Assembly (NCBI GenBank): GCA_014529385.2
Contig: CM043947.1
Coordinates: forward strand, 102,233,311 to 102,297,310
Length of the DNA: 64,000 nt
Direction of reading: 5' to 3'
Source: Adiantum capillus-veneris
Taxonomy: Eukaryota > Streptophyta > Polypodiopsida > Polypodiales > Pteridaceae
Shown here: positions 34,114-45,121 of the stretch, piece after piece
Position numbering within the stretch: the stretch's first letter is position 1
Layout: each line of letters begins with the position of its first letter
The notes under the pieces: generated by a model
Told to the model about the DNA's origin: nothing
The model's database searches: none
What the model saw: the letters and a program-made list of their open reading frames with translations, nothing else
Position numbers and translations under genes: made by a program

Positions 34114-36269
34114 ATCAGGAAACTAGCCAGCATATGCAAATATATATCCTTGTCCATAGCTGAGAGGTCTCCACTGATCATTTGTGTCATCAATTCCTGC
34201 TTCTTTGACAACTCAACCTTGGTTTGCATCATCCCTTCAATCACTTCATAAGGCCCTTCACTTTCATCTTCAACCTCATTCGCAAATGCAACTAAACCAA
34301 ACTCCTGTATTTCTTTGTCCATCAAAAGAAATGCAACATCAGCATCCTCATCACTGCTGGTAGTGCTATCACTATCCTCATCTGTCACCGTGGAAGAGTC
34401 TTCATCACTAGACTCATCCTCATCTTCATAAAGCTCCTCTAATAGTTTCCTTGTGTCCATATTATAAAGCTTCTTGGTACCTGTCTTTCCATAGAGACTA
34501 ATCGTACCATGTCGCCAATCTTGAACAGCTCCCACTGCACGTAACCATGGTCTGCCCAATATAATAGGATATGCTCCCAACCCTGCTGGCATCACATGAA
34601 AATCAACCATTGCCTTTGCATCAAATGCCTCCACTTCTAAGCTCTTTACAACACCCAAGCATTTTACTTTTTGATGGTCTGCCAATCTGATCCGAAAACC
34701 TGACACCCCAGCCACTGTGAGACCAATCTTCTCAACGCATGAGTGTGTTATGATGCATATTTGGGCTCCGCCATCCACATAACCTTGTCCCAAATTTTTC
34801 CTTTTATGCCACACATCTACTATTGGACAAATGTCTGGTAGCTCATCCATTGCCAACATCTTTACTGAACCTCTCTCTAGCTCTTTCTCCATTGGGTTAA
34901 CCATTCTCTTCCACTGTCGCTTTAGCTTAGGCACCATCTCTATAAGCTGCCCAAAAGTAACATCTGCCTTCCTGCTCGTCAGATCCTCCTTCAAGTCATA
35001 GCTTAATTGCCCATCCCCTAGTGGAAAATCTAAAACATGAAACTTTCGACGAGCTCTCCTTTTCCTCTTGGCCTTGACATCCTCGCATTCATGGCTCTTT
35101 CCTTTCTCCTTACTAGGACCTGGGGCACTTCTTCCTTCCTTATCCTCTGTGGTCCTCTTCCCAATAGGCATCACTAATGTATCCTCTAGCTTTGATGCCT
35201 TCTCCAAGGTGACTACACTTAGCACTTTTGTCTTTCCCTTTTCCTCCTGGGTCAGTCCACTGGCTCCTTCGTCTCCCTTAATTTCAATGCCATAATCATT
35301 TGACCTAGTTAGCACCTGTCTTGGCAATGGATACATGTCTCCCCCCATCCTTGGTGGCTTATCACATTGCGGGCTGATGTGACCCAACTCTCCACAATTA
35401 TAACATGTGGGCGTCTGCCTCCAAAACCTACCATTGCTTTGTCCAACACCATTCCTAGGCCTTTCTTCACCTCCTCGCTGATTTGCAAACCTCCCTCGAC
35501 CTCGATTATTTCCCACTTGACCTAGCATGTTTAGGCTGAGATTCTTCATCAAATCTACCATTTGCCTCATGTCTTGCCTTAGCCCATCATCTTGCACTGC
35601 TGTAGTGACCACTGCTGGCATAACCTGAGTAGTAACAGGAACCACTGGTTCGTGATGAACCCCTGACATGCGACCTTGTAAAGACTCTATAGGCTGAAAT
35701 TCAGACCTCATGGGCAAAGACTCCACCCCTAACTGGCTCATTTTCCTCAACTTCCACTCTTTGTTCCTTGATACCTCTAGTGCATCTTCATATGTCCTAG
35801 GATTCTTTAGCTCCACTCTCCAACGTATATTCTCCCAAAGACCAGCTAAGAACCTGTCCTTCTTCATCATGTCAGGTGGGGGTACCTGTGGTGCTAAGGC
35901 CTTGCACATTCGCTCCCATGCCAATGAAAACTTACGTATGTACGCATCTACTGGCTCACCTTCCTTTTGCACCAAAGCCTGTACTTCTTGCCACACTTTG
36001 TCAGAATCTTCTATCTTCACAAACTCCACTTCCAACCCATGTCGTAGATTGTCCCAACTCAACCTTACAGGTGGATCAGCCACACGCAACTCCTCTTCAA
36101 ATGCTTTAGACCAAACTCGTGCATCACTCTTCAAACAAATTTGGAGAAGGCGTAACATCTGCGAAGGGTCATGAATCTGGTTGCTAATGCAGGCAACCTC
36201 CATCGTTTCCAAAAATTCTTCCACATCTTCATCACTTCTTCCATGAAACTCCGGATAAGAGAAAGCCAT
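34056..36269 (-). pseudogene. gag: Element 3 gag-protease
   Basis: The frame starts at ATG 36269 (MAFSYPEFHG), the start shared with copy 1, and is open for over 730 codons. It has the retrotransposon gag domain (RLSWDNLRHGLEVEF, GEPVDAYIRKFSLAWERM), one zinc knuckle CYNCGELGHISPQC and a Lys/Arg/Glu-rich linker. The protease follows with active site YVDGGAQICIIT and the later block YPIILGRPWLRA. An acidic Ser/Asp region comes last. The last residues are out of frame because of the single-base deletion at 34120-34122. This is the best-preserved gag-pro of the window. Confidence 0.92.
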
Positions 36270-37323
36270 GGCTACCCAAGTTTCAATGCTTTGAGAACCC
36301 CTTTGAACACACGTGCAAGAACCCAAAACTTTTGACTACCCAATCCCCAGAAACTTCAATGGAGCTCAACTTTAGATAAGGACAAACACATGCACATCAA
36401 ATGAGTTTTCATAGTTGATCATCGGAATTACAACAGGCAAAGGACATTCCAAGATCTCTCGTAATCTTCTTGGCCCGAACATAAAGACTATGCGCTGCTG
36501 GAAAAAAATCTTCCTGGACACATGAACATTTATCTGGATTCTTTGAGTTAAATGAAATGGAGTGAATTGAGGGCCATTTTGATCATCCATTAAAGACAAC
36601 CATGAAGCTCCCAAGAAGGCACACCTGACTTAACCTCCGATTTTGCCAAAATTTCAGCAGCATAACAACATAAATGGCTCAAAAGATGAAGAAACCAACC
36701 ATCATAACTTGGAAAAATTTTGACAGAGTTTCCCCAGAAGTAGCGCAGTAGGAACCCAAAATATAGACTGTATATGTATGCATAAACTGCCAACAATAGA
36801 ACTCGAGCATCAAGTAGGACTCACTAGTACATAGCCTATGGCGAGGTCACAAAAAGGGTGCTCCAGCTACCTGTATCACCGAAATGATCTCTACATTTGA
36901 GAATCCCCCAGCTCAATAAAAACCTCACGCTATCGACCCTCACACGAAGGTTAATGCAAATCGCGTATAGTCAAGTCTCAGAAATGACTATCTTCCAGAC
37001 CAAGTCTCAAAAATGGCTGGGACTGCCAAATACAACCAAGTATGGCTCCACAAATGCGTACAATGGCAGTTTCCACAAGTAACGTACAATCCAGCAGACA
37101 ATGTGCTCAAATAGGCACCAAGTGATGCATACCCACAACAACTGCAAGTGACATCACTGCTAGTATATCAGTGTACTCCAGCTACGTGTACCTGTGTGAA
37201 TCACTTGTACCTGTACCTGTCCCTGTAACCTATAACATGTAATCTGCAACCTGCAACCTATAACCTGTAATCCCCAATCTCGAAGCTCGAAGCTCGAAGC
37301 AGAAGGTACTCGAAGAAGATCAT
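36270..37323 (-). other. Element 3 leader with minisatellite-like stretch
   Basis: Non-coding leader between PBS and gag. Near 37190-37315 short CCTGTAACCTATAAC-type units and three GAAGCTC units repeat, matching the copy 1 leader. Short open frames (near 36372-36614 and 36590-36796) lack supporting evidence as genes. Confidence 0.7.
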
Positions 37324-37337
37324 CCGTGGGGGCGCCA
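37324..37337 (-). promoter_or_regulatory. Element 3 primer-binding site
   Basis: On the minus strand TGGCGCCCCCACGG begins six bases inside the 5' LTR end. The TGGCGCC start fits a tRNA acceptor end with CCA; I cannot name the tRNA with certainty. Confidence 0.75.
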
Positions 37338-37343
37338 AAAGAA

Positions 37344-37520
37344 TGTGAGCGGGATGAAAACACACACAGCGCCTCTATAACGACCCGACACACACTCTTG
37401 GGAACATACGCACACACACACTATGGGGCACCTCTCGGCTTAGACAACACACCTGGCCGAGACAGGGAACACACCTCAGGAGTGAGAAGAGAGAGACTAT
37501 CCACTTGCCCACTCCACACA

Positions 37521-37559
<39 letters not shown>

Positions 37560-38502
37560 AAAAAACTCAGCTGAAAAGAGGAGAATTTCTGATGTTTAGA
37601 TACAATTGAGCTTGGGCCAACACCAATGGGGCAAATAGCTCACACAATATGGGTAAAATAAGCCAGATACAATCACAAACTAGAGCAGAAACTTCGCTCA
37701 TAGGAGAAACTTACACAGCAAAAACAGCAGAAAAAGAGTGAGGAATTTGGCAAAATGGACAGCGCCATCGCGTCCGGAAGGTCCCAAAACCCCAGTCTAC
37801 AATGTCAAAGTGCTCAAATCCGACCTCGGATGAGCAGTTTAGGGGCAAAACAGGCTCCAAAATGAGCAAAAACACACCTACGGCTGTTCCTCCTCTCTTC
37901 TCCACGTTTTTTCTGGTCTTCTCTCTTGTTTTTCAGTTCCCACACTTAGCTTTATTAGTTGGGCACCTTTGGCCTTTTAGATGACCTGAAACGGACCCCG
38001 AACAGGCCAAAAACTGACCTCGCAGTGCATAGTTGTCACCTTTTTGCATCATCCACACACCTGGCACTCAGTTTTTCCAAATAATGCATCCCGCAACCAC
38101 GTGAAGTGGCCCCAAAAAGTGGTCCTCATGATGACCTTTCTGCATAAGTATCACAAGAAAACACCCACGTCGTGTCCATACTTCTCCACGTGCAAGTATT
38201 GACCCCTTTCGACCTCTGGACGCCTCTCGATGCCATCTGACGCACCTGCTTACCTCATGTCGTCAGCCCGCGGATAGCTTCCTCGAGAAGTTTTACGTGC
38301 TATAAACTCCTCATTATTGTAGAAAAAACATACTGGTACTGGTGATAGTGAAAATCGATGCACTATGTACATGCTGTCCTACCTGTACACATGTGGGCCC
38401 CACGTAACCACCTGGCTCTGGAAAATGGGCAATTCTTTATTTGATGCACCATGCATGTGTATGTACATATGCGCAATCCCTTGCTCCAAAAAACTCTTGA
38501 CA
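37344..38502 (-). repeat. Element 3, 5' LTR
   Basis: An LTR of 1,159 bases, partner of 29736-30889, with (CA)n at about 37521-37557. It ends CTCTTGACA and is followed by ACGT. Confidence 0.93.
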
Positions 38503-38542
38503 ACGTGATAACATACACATTCTAAAAAGTGACCGCCCCGGG

Positions 38543-40303
38543 ATTAGATCTTGGATTCAGTTGCAGGTTATGAGAGGTACAATGTGTGTGATGGTTTTTC
38601 AGGCTATTTTCAATTGAAGATTGCTCTTAAAGTCCGAAAAAAGACAACTTTCATTACGCCATGGGGTTGCTATTGCTATACGGTATTGCCATTTGGATTT
38701 TCAAATGGACCTTCCTTCTATCAAGAGAGAGCAAATTGGGTGTTGGAACCATTCATTGGTAGTTGTGTTAAAGCTTTTATGGACGACTTTTGTGTCTACA
38801 GCAGTAGGGCTGAACACCATGAGAAGCTGCAAATGGTATTGGCTCGATATGATGAATGTGGAGGACAACTAAATCCAAAGAAATGTCATCTAGCACAGCC
38901 AAGGGTGAAGTTATTGGGCCATATGGTGTCAGAAAATGGCATTGAGGCTGATCCAGATAAGGTTAAGTCTATTATTCTTCTTCCATCACCTACGAGTACG
39001 AAGCAATTGGCAACTTTTATACACAAAGTGAAGTACATGGCACGGTTTATTCCATTGTCTTCGCAGCTTCTTTATCCATTACAGCAAGTGGCAAAGCATG
39101 ATCCATTGCAATGGGATGACAAGTGTGAAGAAGTGTTTCAAGAGGTGAAAGAGGTGTTAGGGGGTTTGTCAGCCATGCAGGCTCCTGATTGGGAGAAAGT
39201 GTTTTATGTAAATCCATCAGTAGGGGATGATGCCATTGGAGCCATGCTATTGCAAAAGGGGAAGGGCAGCCATTATATGAGGCCAGTGTATTGTGCAAGC
39301 CGAGTGAAGTTGGTAGCGGAGAGAAAGTTATCGGAAGTAGAGCTAGTGATGGCCAGTGTAATATTTGCTTGTCGACGATTTCGTCATTACTTGCTACCAC
39401 GGCCTTTTGTTTTCTTGACGAGTTATGCCTTTTTGCCACAGTTAATTAATGGCACTAACATGTCAAATGTAGTCAAGAAATGGGTAATTGAGCTGCAAGA
39501 GTTTGAGTTCTCTTTTCTAGTGGAAGACAGCACAAGGGCTACCCTAGCCGATTTGTTGACCTACAAGGAGAATCCCCTTCTTGTTAAGGAAGAGGTGGTG
39601 AGAAAGGTAGTTGAACAAGTGCCACAGATCAGCAATGCACTTGTTTTGTTCTTTGATGGCTCATACAGAAAGAGCCATGATGCCGCTTCAGGGGGTATAG
39701 CACTTTATGATCCACAGGGGAAGCTAGTATGCAACAGAGGGTTCAAATTGGATGCGCATAGTAACAATGAGGCTGAATATGCTCTGGAAGCCGGATTACA
39801 CATTTGTTTGAAGCATGGGATTAGAAGGTTGAGCATAAAAGGTGATGCCTTGTTAGTTGTGAAGCAAGTGCTGGGTGTGTGGAAGAGCAAGAACACCTCG
39901 TTGAAGGAAATGTGTTTGAGAATTAAAGGCCTGTTAAAAAAGTTTGAAGCATGGAGCATCAAGCACATTGAACGTGCTCTAAATGGAGAGGCACATGAAG
40001 CAGCTCAAAGCATGATTGGGGAGCTATTTGTGTTGAGGACCAATTTACCTCTTTATCATGGCCGGGAAAGTTTGGCTCAAGAAGAGGAGTTTTTGCTAAT
40101 AGGAATCATTCCAAAGGACATTCAGAAGTCTAAGAAGTATGGTTTTGTGCGTAGAGCATACAGGTACAAATTGATTGGTGATGTCTTGTACATGAAAGGG
40201 GATGATCTCGTGTTGAGACATGTACCTTGGCGGGAGGAGCTTTATAGAGTGTTGGAAGAGAATCATGAAGGTGCATGTGGCGGGCATTTTTCTTTAAAGA
40301 TCA
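38543..40303 (+). pseudogene. pol: Copy 1 pol continued: RT, RNase H, archaeal RNase H, integrase start
   Basis: After the MITE the frame is open from 38551 for almost 600 codons. It is very similar to element 3: RT AFMDDFCVYSS is intact, the first RNase H has YVNPSVGDD, and the second has VLFFDGSYRK. A one-codon deletion gives SNNEAEYALEAG. The integrase zinc region begins (HEGACGGHFSLKIT) and is cut at 40303, where unrelated DNA starts. Integrase core, 3' leader and 3' LTR are missing. With element 3 in opposite orientation it forms an inverted repeat of about 1.75 kb. Confidence 0.9.
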
Positions 40304-40547
40304 CATCTCTGACTGTTGGAAGAGAATCTTTAACTGAAGAAAAATGACATCTTTGACACACTTCAATCCAGGAGCAAAAGAACATCTCCAATCTAGGACA
40401 CCATCCCCAATCCATGAGACAAACTATCTCTAGTCGAAGAGATACTCAAACACCTCCCCTCGAAGAGATGTATAAAACTGAGACCAAGCTAGTCCAAGCT
40501 ATCTCCAAACAAATACAACTGAAAGGGAAAGGCAAAACAAAAAACGT
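40304..40547. other. Unidentified 244-bp joint between gypsy copy 1 and copia gag
   Basis: No coding sequence. It is rich in short phrases with CATCTC, CAATC and GAAGAGAT. It might be 3' sequence of the copia-type element, but no LTR partner was found. Confidence 0.4.
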
Positions 40548-41405
40548 CTAGAGAATGTCTTTGTAGACTAGAAGGCTATTGCGGCCTTCTTCTTCATCTT
40601 CATCTTTGTCTTCTTCAGTCAAATACACTTTGGGCCTTGGATTTCTGTTGGTGCTACCTTTGTCCCTTTTGAAACACTTGGAAGGAATGTGACCCTTCTT
40701 CCCGCAAATGCTGCAAGTCTTCGATGCTAGACAATCCTTTTCTATGTGCCCTTCTTTGCCACACTTGAAACAAGTTTTGTTGCTAGAGCTAACTAAAAAA
40801 GCTCCTCCCCGTGAAGAAGCATTCCTCTCTTTCTTCTTCTCCTTGGACATTAAAGAGTTGATGACATCTTGAAAATCTGGTGTTGGATCCTTCTCCTCAA
40901 TGATGGTCATGATCTGGTCAAAGCTAGGTGGTAACGCTGCTAGAAGAACTATGATTTTGTCCTCCTCTGGTATTGCACTATTTACATAAGCTATTTGTGT
41001 GGTCATACTTTTGAGGCAATTGACTAAGCTTGCAATATCTTGGTTATGTTCCATTTGCAATTTGTATAGATCTTTCTTTAAGCTTACTTTGCTCTTCTTT
41101 TTTGTAGCTCCAAAGTTTTTTTCTAGTGCTTCCCATGCAGCTGATGAGGTATCAAAATCATCAATAATGTGTATATAATTGTTATGTAGTGTAGTGATTA
41201 TGATTCCTAATGCATGTTCATCCTTGGCTTAATTTTGTGCACTCATAGCTCATGTCAGTACTTGTGCACCAATAGTGGATGTCGGATCAATGAGTGTTGG
41301 TTTGACGATTCCCCATAATTGATTTTTCATTAAGTAGCCTTTCAAATTGGTTTGACAAGTATGAAAACCCTTGCCGTTAAATTTTCCAAGGCCCTTCTCT
41401 TTCAT
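40548..41405 (-). pseudogene. gag: Ty1/copia-type gag
   Basis: Read on the minus strand from ATG 41405 (MKEKGLGKFNGK), the frame shows the copia gag pattern. LKGYLMKNQLWGIV and AWEALEKNF come first, then NSAIPEEDKIIVLLAALP, then two adjacent zinc knuckles, CFKCGKEGHIEKDC and CSICGKKGHIPSKC. An acidic end follows (LTEEDKDEDEEEG). Stops occur upstream of 41060 (a TGA near 41250 and a TAA near 41230). No protease, integrase or RT follows: after the stop at 40548 only 244 non-coding bases precede the truncated gypsy. It is either the remnant of a longer element or a gag-only non-autonomous one. Confidence 0.8.
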
Positions 41406-42487
41406 TACACTAATAGTTAGGTCTTAGCTTAAGAGACTCTCCCAACCAGTGTCTACCTCTCTACACGAGCACAAATACCTTTTAGGAGATAATATAAAAT
41501 TTTATTTGCAAGTTATTGTGCTAGGTTGCAAGATTTTGAAATTTAATGACAAAGAGAGAGGATATACCTTTAGTAAAGCTCACTCCTTTTGTGAAGCTCC
41601 TCTTCACCGCCGTCGATGAAATTACTTTATCGAGGTGAAGCCACTCTTCACAGTAGGAAGTAGCAAGATGCCCTTTGCTCTACTCTGAAACCTTTGAAGA
41701 ATTCTTTGAGGCCTTTGTCTTGAGCTTGAGGAGGCTGTGGGTTGTGCAATGCCAAATCTGTAGGTAATGAATAAAGAACCTAATTCATGAAGACGTCGAA
41801 CAGGAGTAGCAACGTGGGAAACAAGCTTGAAGCTTTCAAATGGAGCACCGTGGGAAACAAACCTTGAGTTTTCAAGTTGAAAAATAATGAAAGAAAAGAA
41901 CAATAAATGTATGCCGATGACGAAGGAATCTGAGGGACGTAACGTTGCCACATCTTAGAATAGTGGTCGATGACCACGGTGGCAGAAGGTGCATCTCGAC
42001 CAGGCCAACGACGAGCCGGGAGCTGGGGTAGGTAAACTGTGGGTGTCGGGTAGCGCGAGACCAGTGGCGTGTTTGATAAAGTATTAAGGCATGGCGTAGG
42101 AGCTGCAGGCTCGGTCGATGGTGGGCACATGGCTGTACAAGACAAGCCCTAACGACTGAGCAGGTTGAAGATGATGCACGATGGATGAGGGTGGCAAGTG
42201 GGTAGAGCCCGTGGGGCTACAAATGATGATGGCGTGGTGGATGAGCAAAAGCAAGTGGGCGGAGTAAGGCAAGAGCAAGGAGTAGAGGGAGGCGGGTGGT
42301 GCTATGAGCCAGGTACTATCGGAGAGTAGGGTCACAGTGTCAGTCTTGAACCCAAAACTCGTTTTGAAATCCGCCGACCGTGTGTGAGCAGCCTTTGACT
42401 TTAACCTCCTAAGAGAGGGTCCCACACCACTTTAAAAGTGTGCTCCAAAAAAGAGTTCGTGTGAGTTAAAAGGTTTAGGTGAGCATT

Positions 42488-42529
<42 letters not shown>

Positions 42530-42969
42530 TACACACACACACACACACAACCTTTTTACAAACCTTTAGTTGTGCAAAAAAAGAGAGAATGGAGCTTGTT
42601 AAGGTTGAAGTTTGTTCATTGAAGTTTGTTCAAGGCATTATTTAGGAGGATAGCTCAAAATTGGTGTGGATGGGCTTGATTGAAAGCACTCGAGACAAGC
42701 TAGGCATACACACCAATTGCAAATACCAATTTTGCTAGAGTGAGGAGCAGCTATTGAATGCAATAATGAATTTTAATACTAATTAGGCTTCCAATTAGCC
42801 AGTGAGTAGTGGCCCAAGAGTCGTTAACTCAAGAACATGCTCATGCTAGCCAATAGAATACTAATTAGGCATGAGATATTTAACTAATAGATCTAGCTAA
42901 TGATGATTAAGAAATACTAATCATACTAACACACAAATCATAATAAAAAATCTAGTTAGAAAACCCCTG
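41406..42969 (-). other. Leader region of the copia-type element
   Basis: DNA between PBS and gag. About 41940-42430 is GC-rich and contains overlapping minus-strand open frames (41780-42145 and 42084-42425) without recognisable domains. CA tracts lie at 42489-42549. Confidence 0.45.
42489..42549. repeat. (CA)n microsatellite, interrupted
   Basis: Two CA tracts are separated by AACACATA. Confidence 0.95.
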
Positions 42970-42981
42970 CTTTGATACCAC
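42970..42981 (-). promoter_or_regulatory. Primer-binding site (initiator tRNA-Met) of the copia-type element
   Basis: The minus strand reads TGGTATCAAAGC, close to TGGTATCAGAGC, the usual plant copia PBS complementary to initiator tRNA-Met. The LTR-type end CCCATCA lies just upstream on that strand. Confidence 0.75.
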
Positions 42982-42984
42982 TTT

Positions 42985-43296
42985 GATGGGAATGGGATCG
43001 TGCTAGCTAGGGTGGATGAAGAGAAACATAGTGCACACAAGTGAGTGTGTGTTGGCTAGATTGTCAATCAAGTGAATCAGATTCCAAGATCAATTAACTT
43101 GGACTCATAAACATGATCTTGAGTATTTGCTAACCCATCACAAGTTCACCATAAACAAGGGAGATGTAATGAAAAATAGACGTGTTTATTCATTCATGAA
43201 ATGAGCTTTAAATAACTCTACAGCCTTGCACCACTGCATGTGGGATAATTCCAGTCTTCTCTCCTTGACTCACACTTTAGGACAAAACTCACACTC

Positions 43297-43337
<41 letters not shown>

Positions 43338-43418
43338 TGGAATAACCAATCTACCACACTTGGGTGATAGAAATGTTATACCATCTTCCTCTTTTTATTA
43401 GCGCGCACACACACCCAC

Positions 43419-43419
<1 letters not shown>
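42985..43419 (-). repeat. 5' LTR of the copia-type element (outer end uncertain)
   Basis: It ends on the minus strand with CCCATCA beside the PBS. On that strand it contains a TTATTTAAAG TATA-like box and AATAAAC polyadenylation-like signal. A GT tract is at 43303-43334. No second LTR copy was found in the window, so the outer boundary is open. Confidence 0.5.

Positions 43420-43420
<1 letters not shown>

Positions 43421-43511
<91 letters not shown>
43421..43511. repeat. (GA)n microsatellite, 91 bases
   Basis: One of the longest perfect GA tracts in the window. It is followed at 43575-43680 by degenerate AAACTG and GAAATGAAAT units. Confidence 0.95.
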
Positions 43512-43516
<5 letters not shown>

Positions 43517-43919
43517 GACCTATGAGATAAAAGAGTTTACAAATGGTGAATCTGATAGAATGTCTGTGTAAATGACTGAAAACTGTAAACTGTAAACTAT
43601 AAACTGAAAAACTAAAACTGAACTGAGCTAAAGTGAAATGAAACAAAATGAAATGGGATGAAATGAAATGAAATGAAAGGTTGAGATGTTGGAATGAAGA
43701 TCCTATCCTATGATATCCAGAATTGGTCTTTGATGGAGCTCATCAACGTGCTCCTCTATGAGTACTCTGGCTGGGCATCTCCCATGTCGTGCCAGAATAG
43801 TCTGGACCCTCTGGTGCAACTTCCATCGATGTCTCGATGACCCTCGCAATCGTGGTGTGTGGATTTTCCCAGCTCAATGGCCCTGTCAGTCAGTGTACCT
43901 CTGGTACATGTGGACTCTG

Positions 43920-44451
43920 AAGTCTACTGTGATGCCTGCTCATCTGAACGTCGCACATGTAGTCTGAAAAAATCAGTGATCTCCCTCTGTGAGTGTCTCC
44001 TACTGTCTATTCTCCTCAAGAGGATCTCCCTATGTTTGCATAGCTCCAATAAAAATAGCCCAAGGCATCTTTGATATTGATATCCCATAACTTTGGCCAG
44101 TGGTCCAAAACCCTCTCTAAATAGGTAGTGGAAATGGTGTCGTATCTCATAGTAGACTGGGCAATGACAGATGTGATGTAACTCTATCGTTGGCTCTATA
44201 TGGAATAGCTCACAAATAATGGCCTATGTTGGTACTCCTCTAAATCTAGGAGTCTCAATCTCTAGCTGATGTGACGATGTGCGCATGTGTCCAATATCAC
44301 ATCGTAATCCATGGGATAGGTGTGTGTTCATGTAGTCAGGTCTGATCACAAAACCATCCCCTATAAGCTCAAGGAGATTCTCTATGTAGAATGCCATCTT
44401 TATGCCAAGCACACATTGTTAGCGTGCAAATGGCAAGGAAAATGAGTGCCT
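43920..44451 (-). pseudogene. Degenerate RT-terminal zinc-binding segment (LINE-like)
   Basis: On the minus strand the frame reads SSHQLEIETPRFRGVP, a stop, then ICELFHIEPTIELHHICHCP followed by VYYEIRHHFHYLF. The order LExE, GRF-like, C-x-L, H-x-C and CP-x-Y fits the C-terminal zinc-binding region of non-LTR retrotransposon reverse transcriptases. It differs from the L1-like family elsewhere in the window. At least two stops (near 44420 and 44222) break it. The function call is tentative and rests on motif memory only. Confidence 0.4.
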
Positions 44452-45070
44452 CTATAGCCTTGTATGAGTCACACCATCGGAAGGAAGAACTATTGCACTG
44501 CCGAAAGCACATGTGATAAGCACCTGTAAAGTTTTATGAAGAACCCTCCTAGCATGAAGCACACTTGGAATTAGGAGAAACCAAGGACATAAAGATGTAG
44601 CTAATCTTGAGTATATGTCCATAGAGTATCCATAGGCTAAAAACAGATGAAAGATAAGAGAGATATGGCCATCCGAAGTTGGGGGTATACTCTCTCTTGC
44701 TAAAAAATGAGCTCTCAGGAAAGTTTGTAGGTGTTGCAGAGAATTGCAGCTATAATAATGGGGGATTTTCTTATCTTTTATCTCAAGAGATATCTTCTCT
44801 CTCCTCAGCCGACAAGGATCTCTTGCAAGGCTCCATTTAATTGGTCCTTTTTTGGGCTCAATTTGGGTATGAAATGGGCAGCTCGTGACTTTTTGGCCAA
44901 GGGAAGGGGAGGGGTAAGTGTCCAAGGGACCAAAAAAGGTGACAAGATGCTTGGAGAGGTTGGTGGGAACCCAAAAAATGCACCATCTTCCCCCCATGAA
45001 GCCCACAAGCCCCCATAGCCAACCCTTGAGAGAGCTCCTCTCACCTTTGATACACCCCAAATGGGCACCC
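44452..45070 (-). other. Open frame of unknown nature, partly low complexity
   Basis: A minus-strand frame of about 206 codons ends at 44452 in the same frame as the segment downstream. I see no domain. It may be readthrough in a repeat rather than a gene. Confidence 0.3.
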
Positions 45071-45080
45071 ATTCCCCCTC

Positions 45081-45121
45081 TTATACCCCTTGCCTTGAGC
45101 CCAAGCTCCCCTATGTGGGAT
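45081..45121 (-). promoter_or_regulatory. USE-like and TATA motifs, left arm
   Basis: On the minus strand ATCCCACATAG (45111-45121), 25 bases, then TATAAG. It carries one change from the plant snRNA upstream element RTCCCACATCG. Compare the right arm at 61848-61889. Confidence 0.45.

Larger units (their letters stand above)
29736..38502 (-). mobile_element. Ty3/gypsy element 3 (Tat-like, double RNase H), nearly complete
   Basis: An 8,767-base element on the minus strand with LTRs 37344-38502 (5') and 29736-30889 (3'), TG/CA ends, a PBS, a polypurine tract and all coding domains. ACGT flanks both ends (29732-29735 and 38503-38506), consistent with a 4-bp target duplication. By eye the LTRs differ by roughly 15 substitutions plus microsatellite length and one 11-base indel, so insertion was fairly recent. 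Coding lesions are few: a 1-base deletion at 34120-34122, TAG at 32224-32226 and a frameshift near 31270. It is inserted in the MITE within copy 1, a member of its own family. Confidence 0.92.
29555..38542. mobile_element. hAT-like MITE split by element 3
   Basis: CCCGGGGCGGTCACTT at 29555-29570 is the exact inverted complement of 38527-38542. Outside lie ATCAGATC (29547-29554) and ATTAGATC (38543-38550), an 8-bp duplication with one mismatch. Element 3, uninterrupted at this point of RT, has a single ATCAGATC (near 33812). Without element 3 and its 4-bp duplication the MITE is about 217 bases (29555-29735 plus 38507-38542), AT-rich inside and non-coding. The 8-bp duplication and GGGGCGG ends suggest the hAT superfamily; that assignment is inference. 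Confidence 0.85.
11271..40303 (+). mobile_element. Ty3/gypsy copy 1 (Tat-like), interrupted twice, 3' end lost
   Basis: This is an LTR retrotransposon on the plus strand. Its 5' LTR begins TGTCAAGAG at 11271 and ends CTCACA at 26298, split by element 2. The gag-pro-RT region runs from 27377 to 29554, is split by the MITE and element 3, and resumes at 38543 through RT, RNase H and the archaeal-type RNase H. It stops inside the integrase zinc region at 40303. The 3' LTR is absent from the window. It belongs to the same family as element 3. By eye its LTR differs from the element 3 LTRs far more than those two differ from each other, so it is the older copy. Confidence 0.85.
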
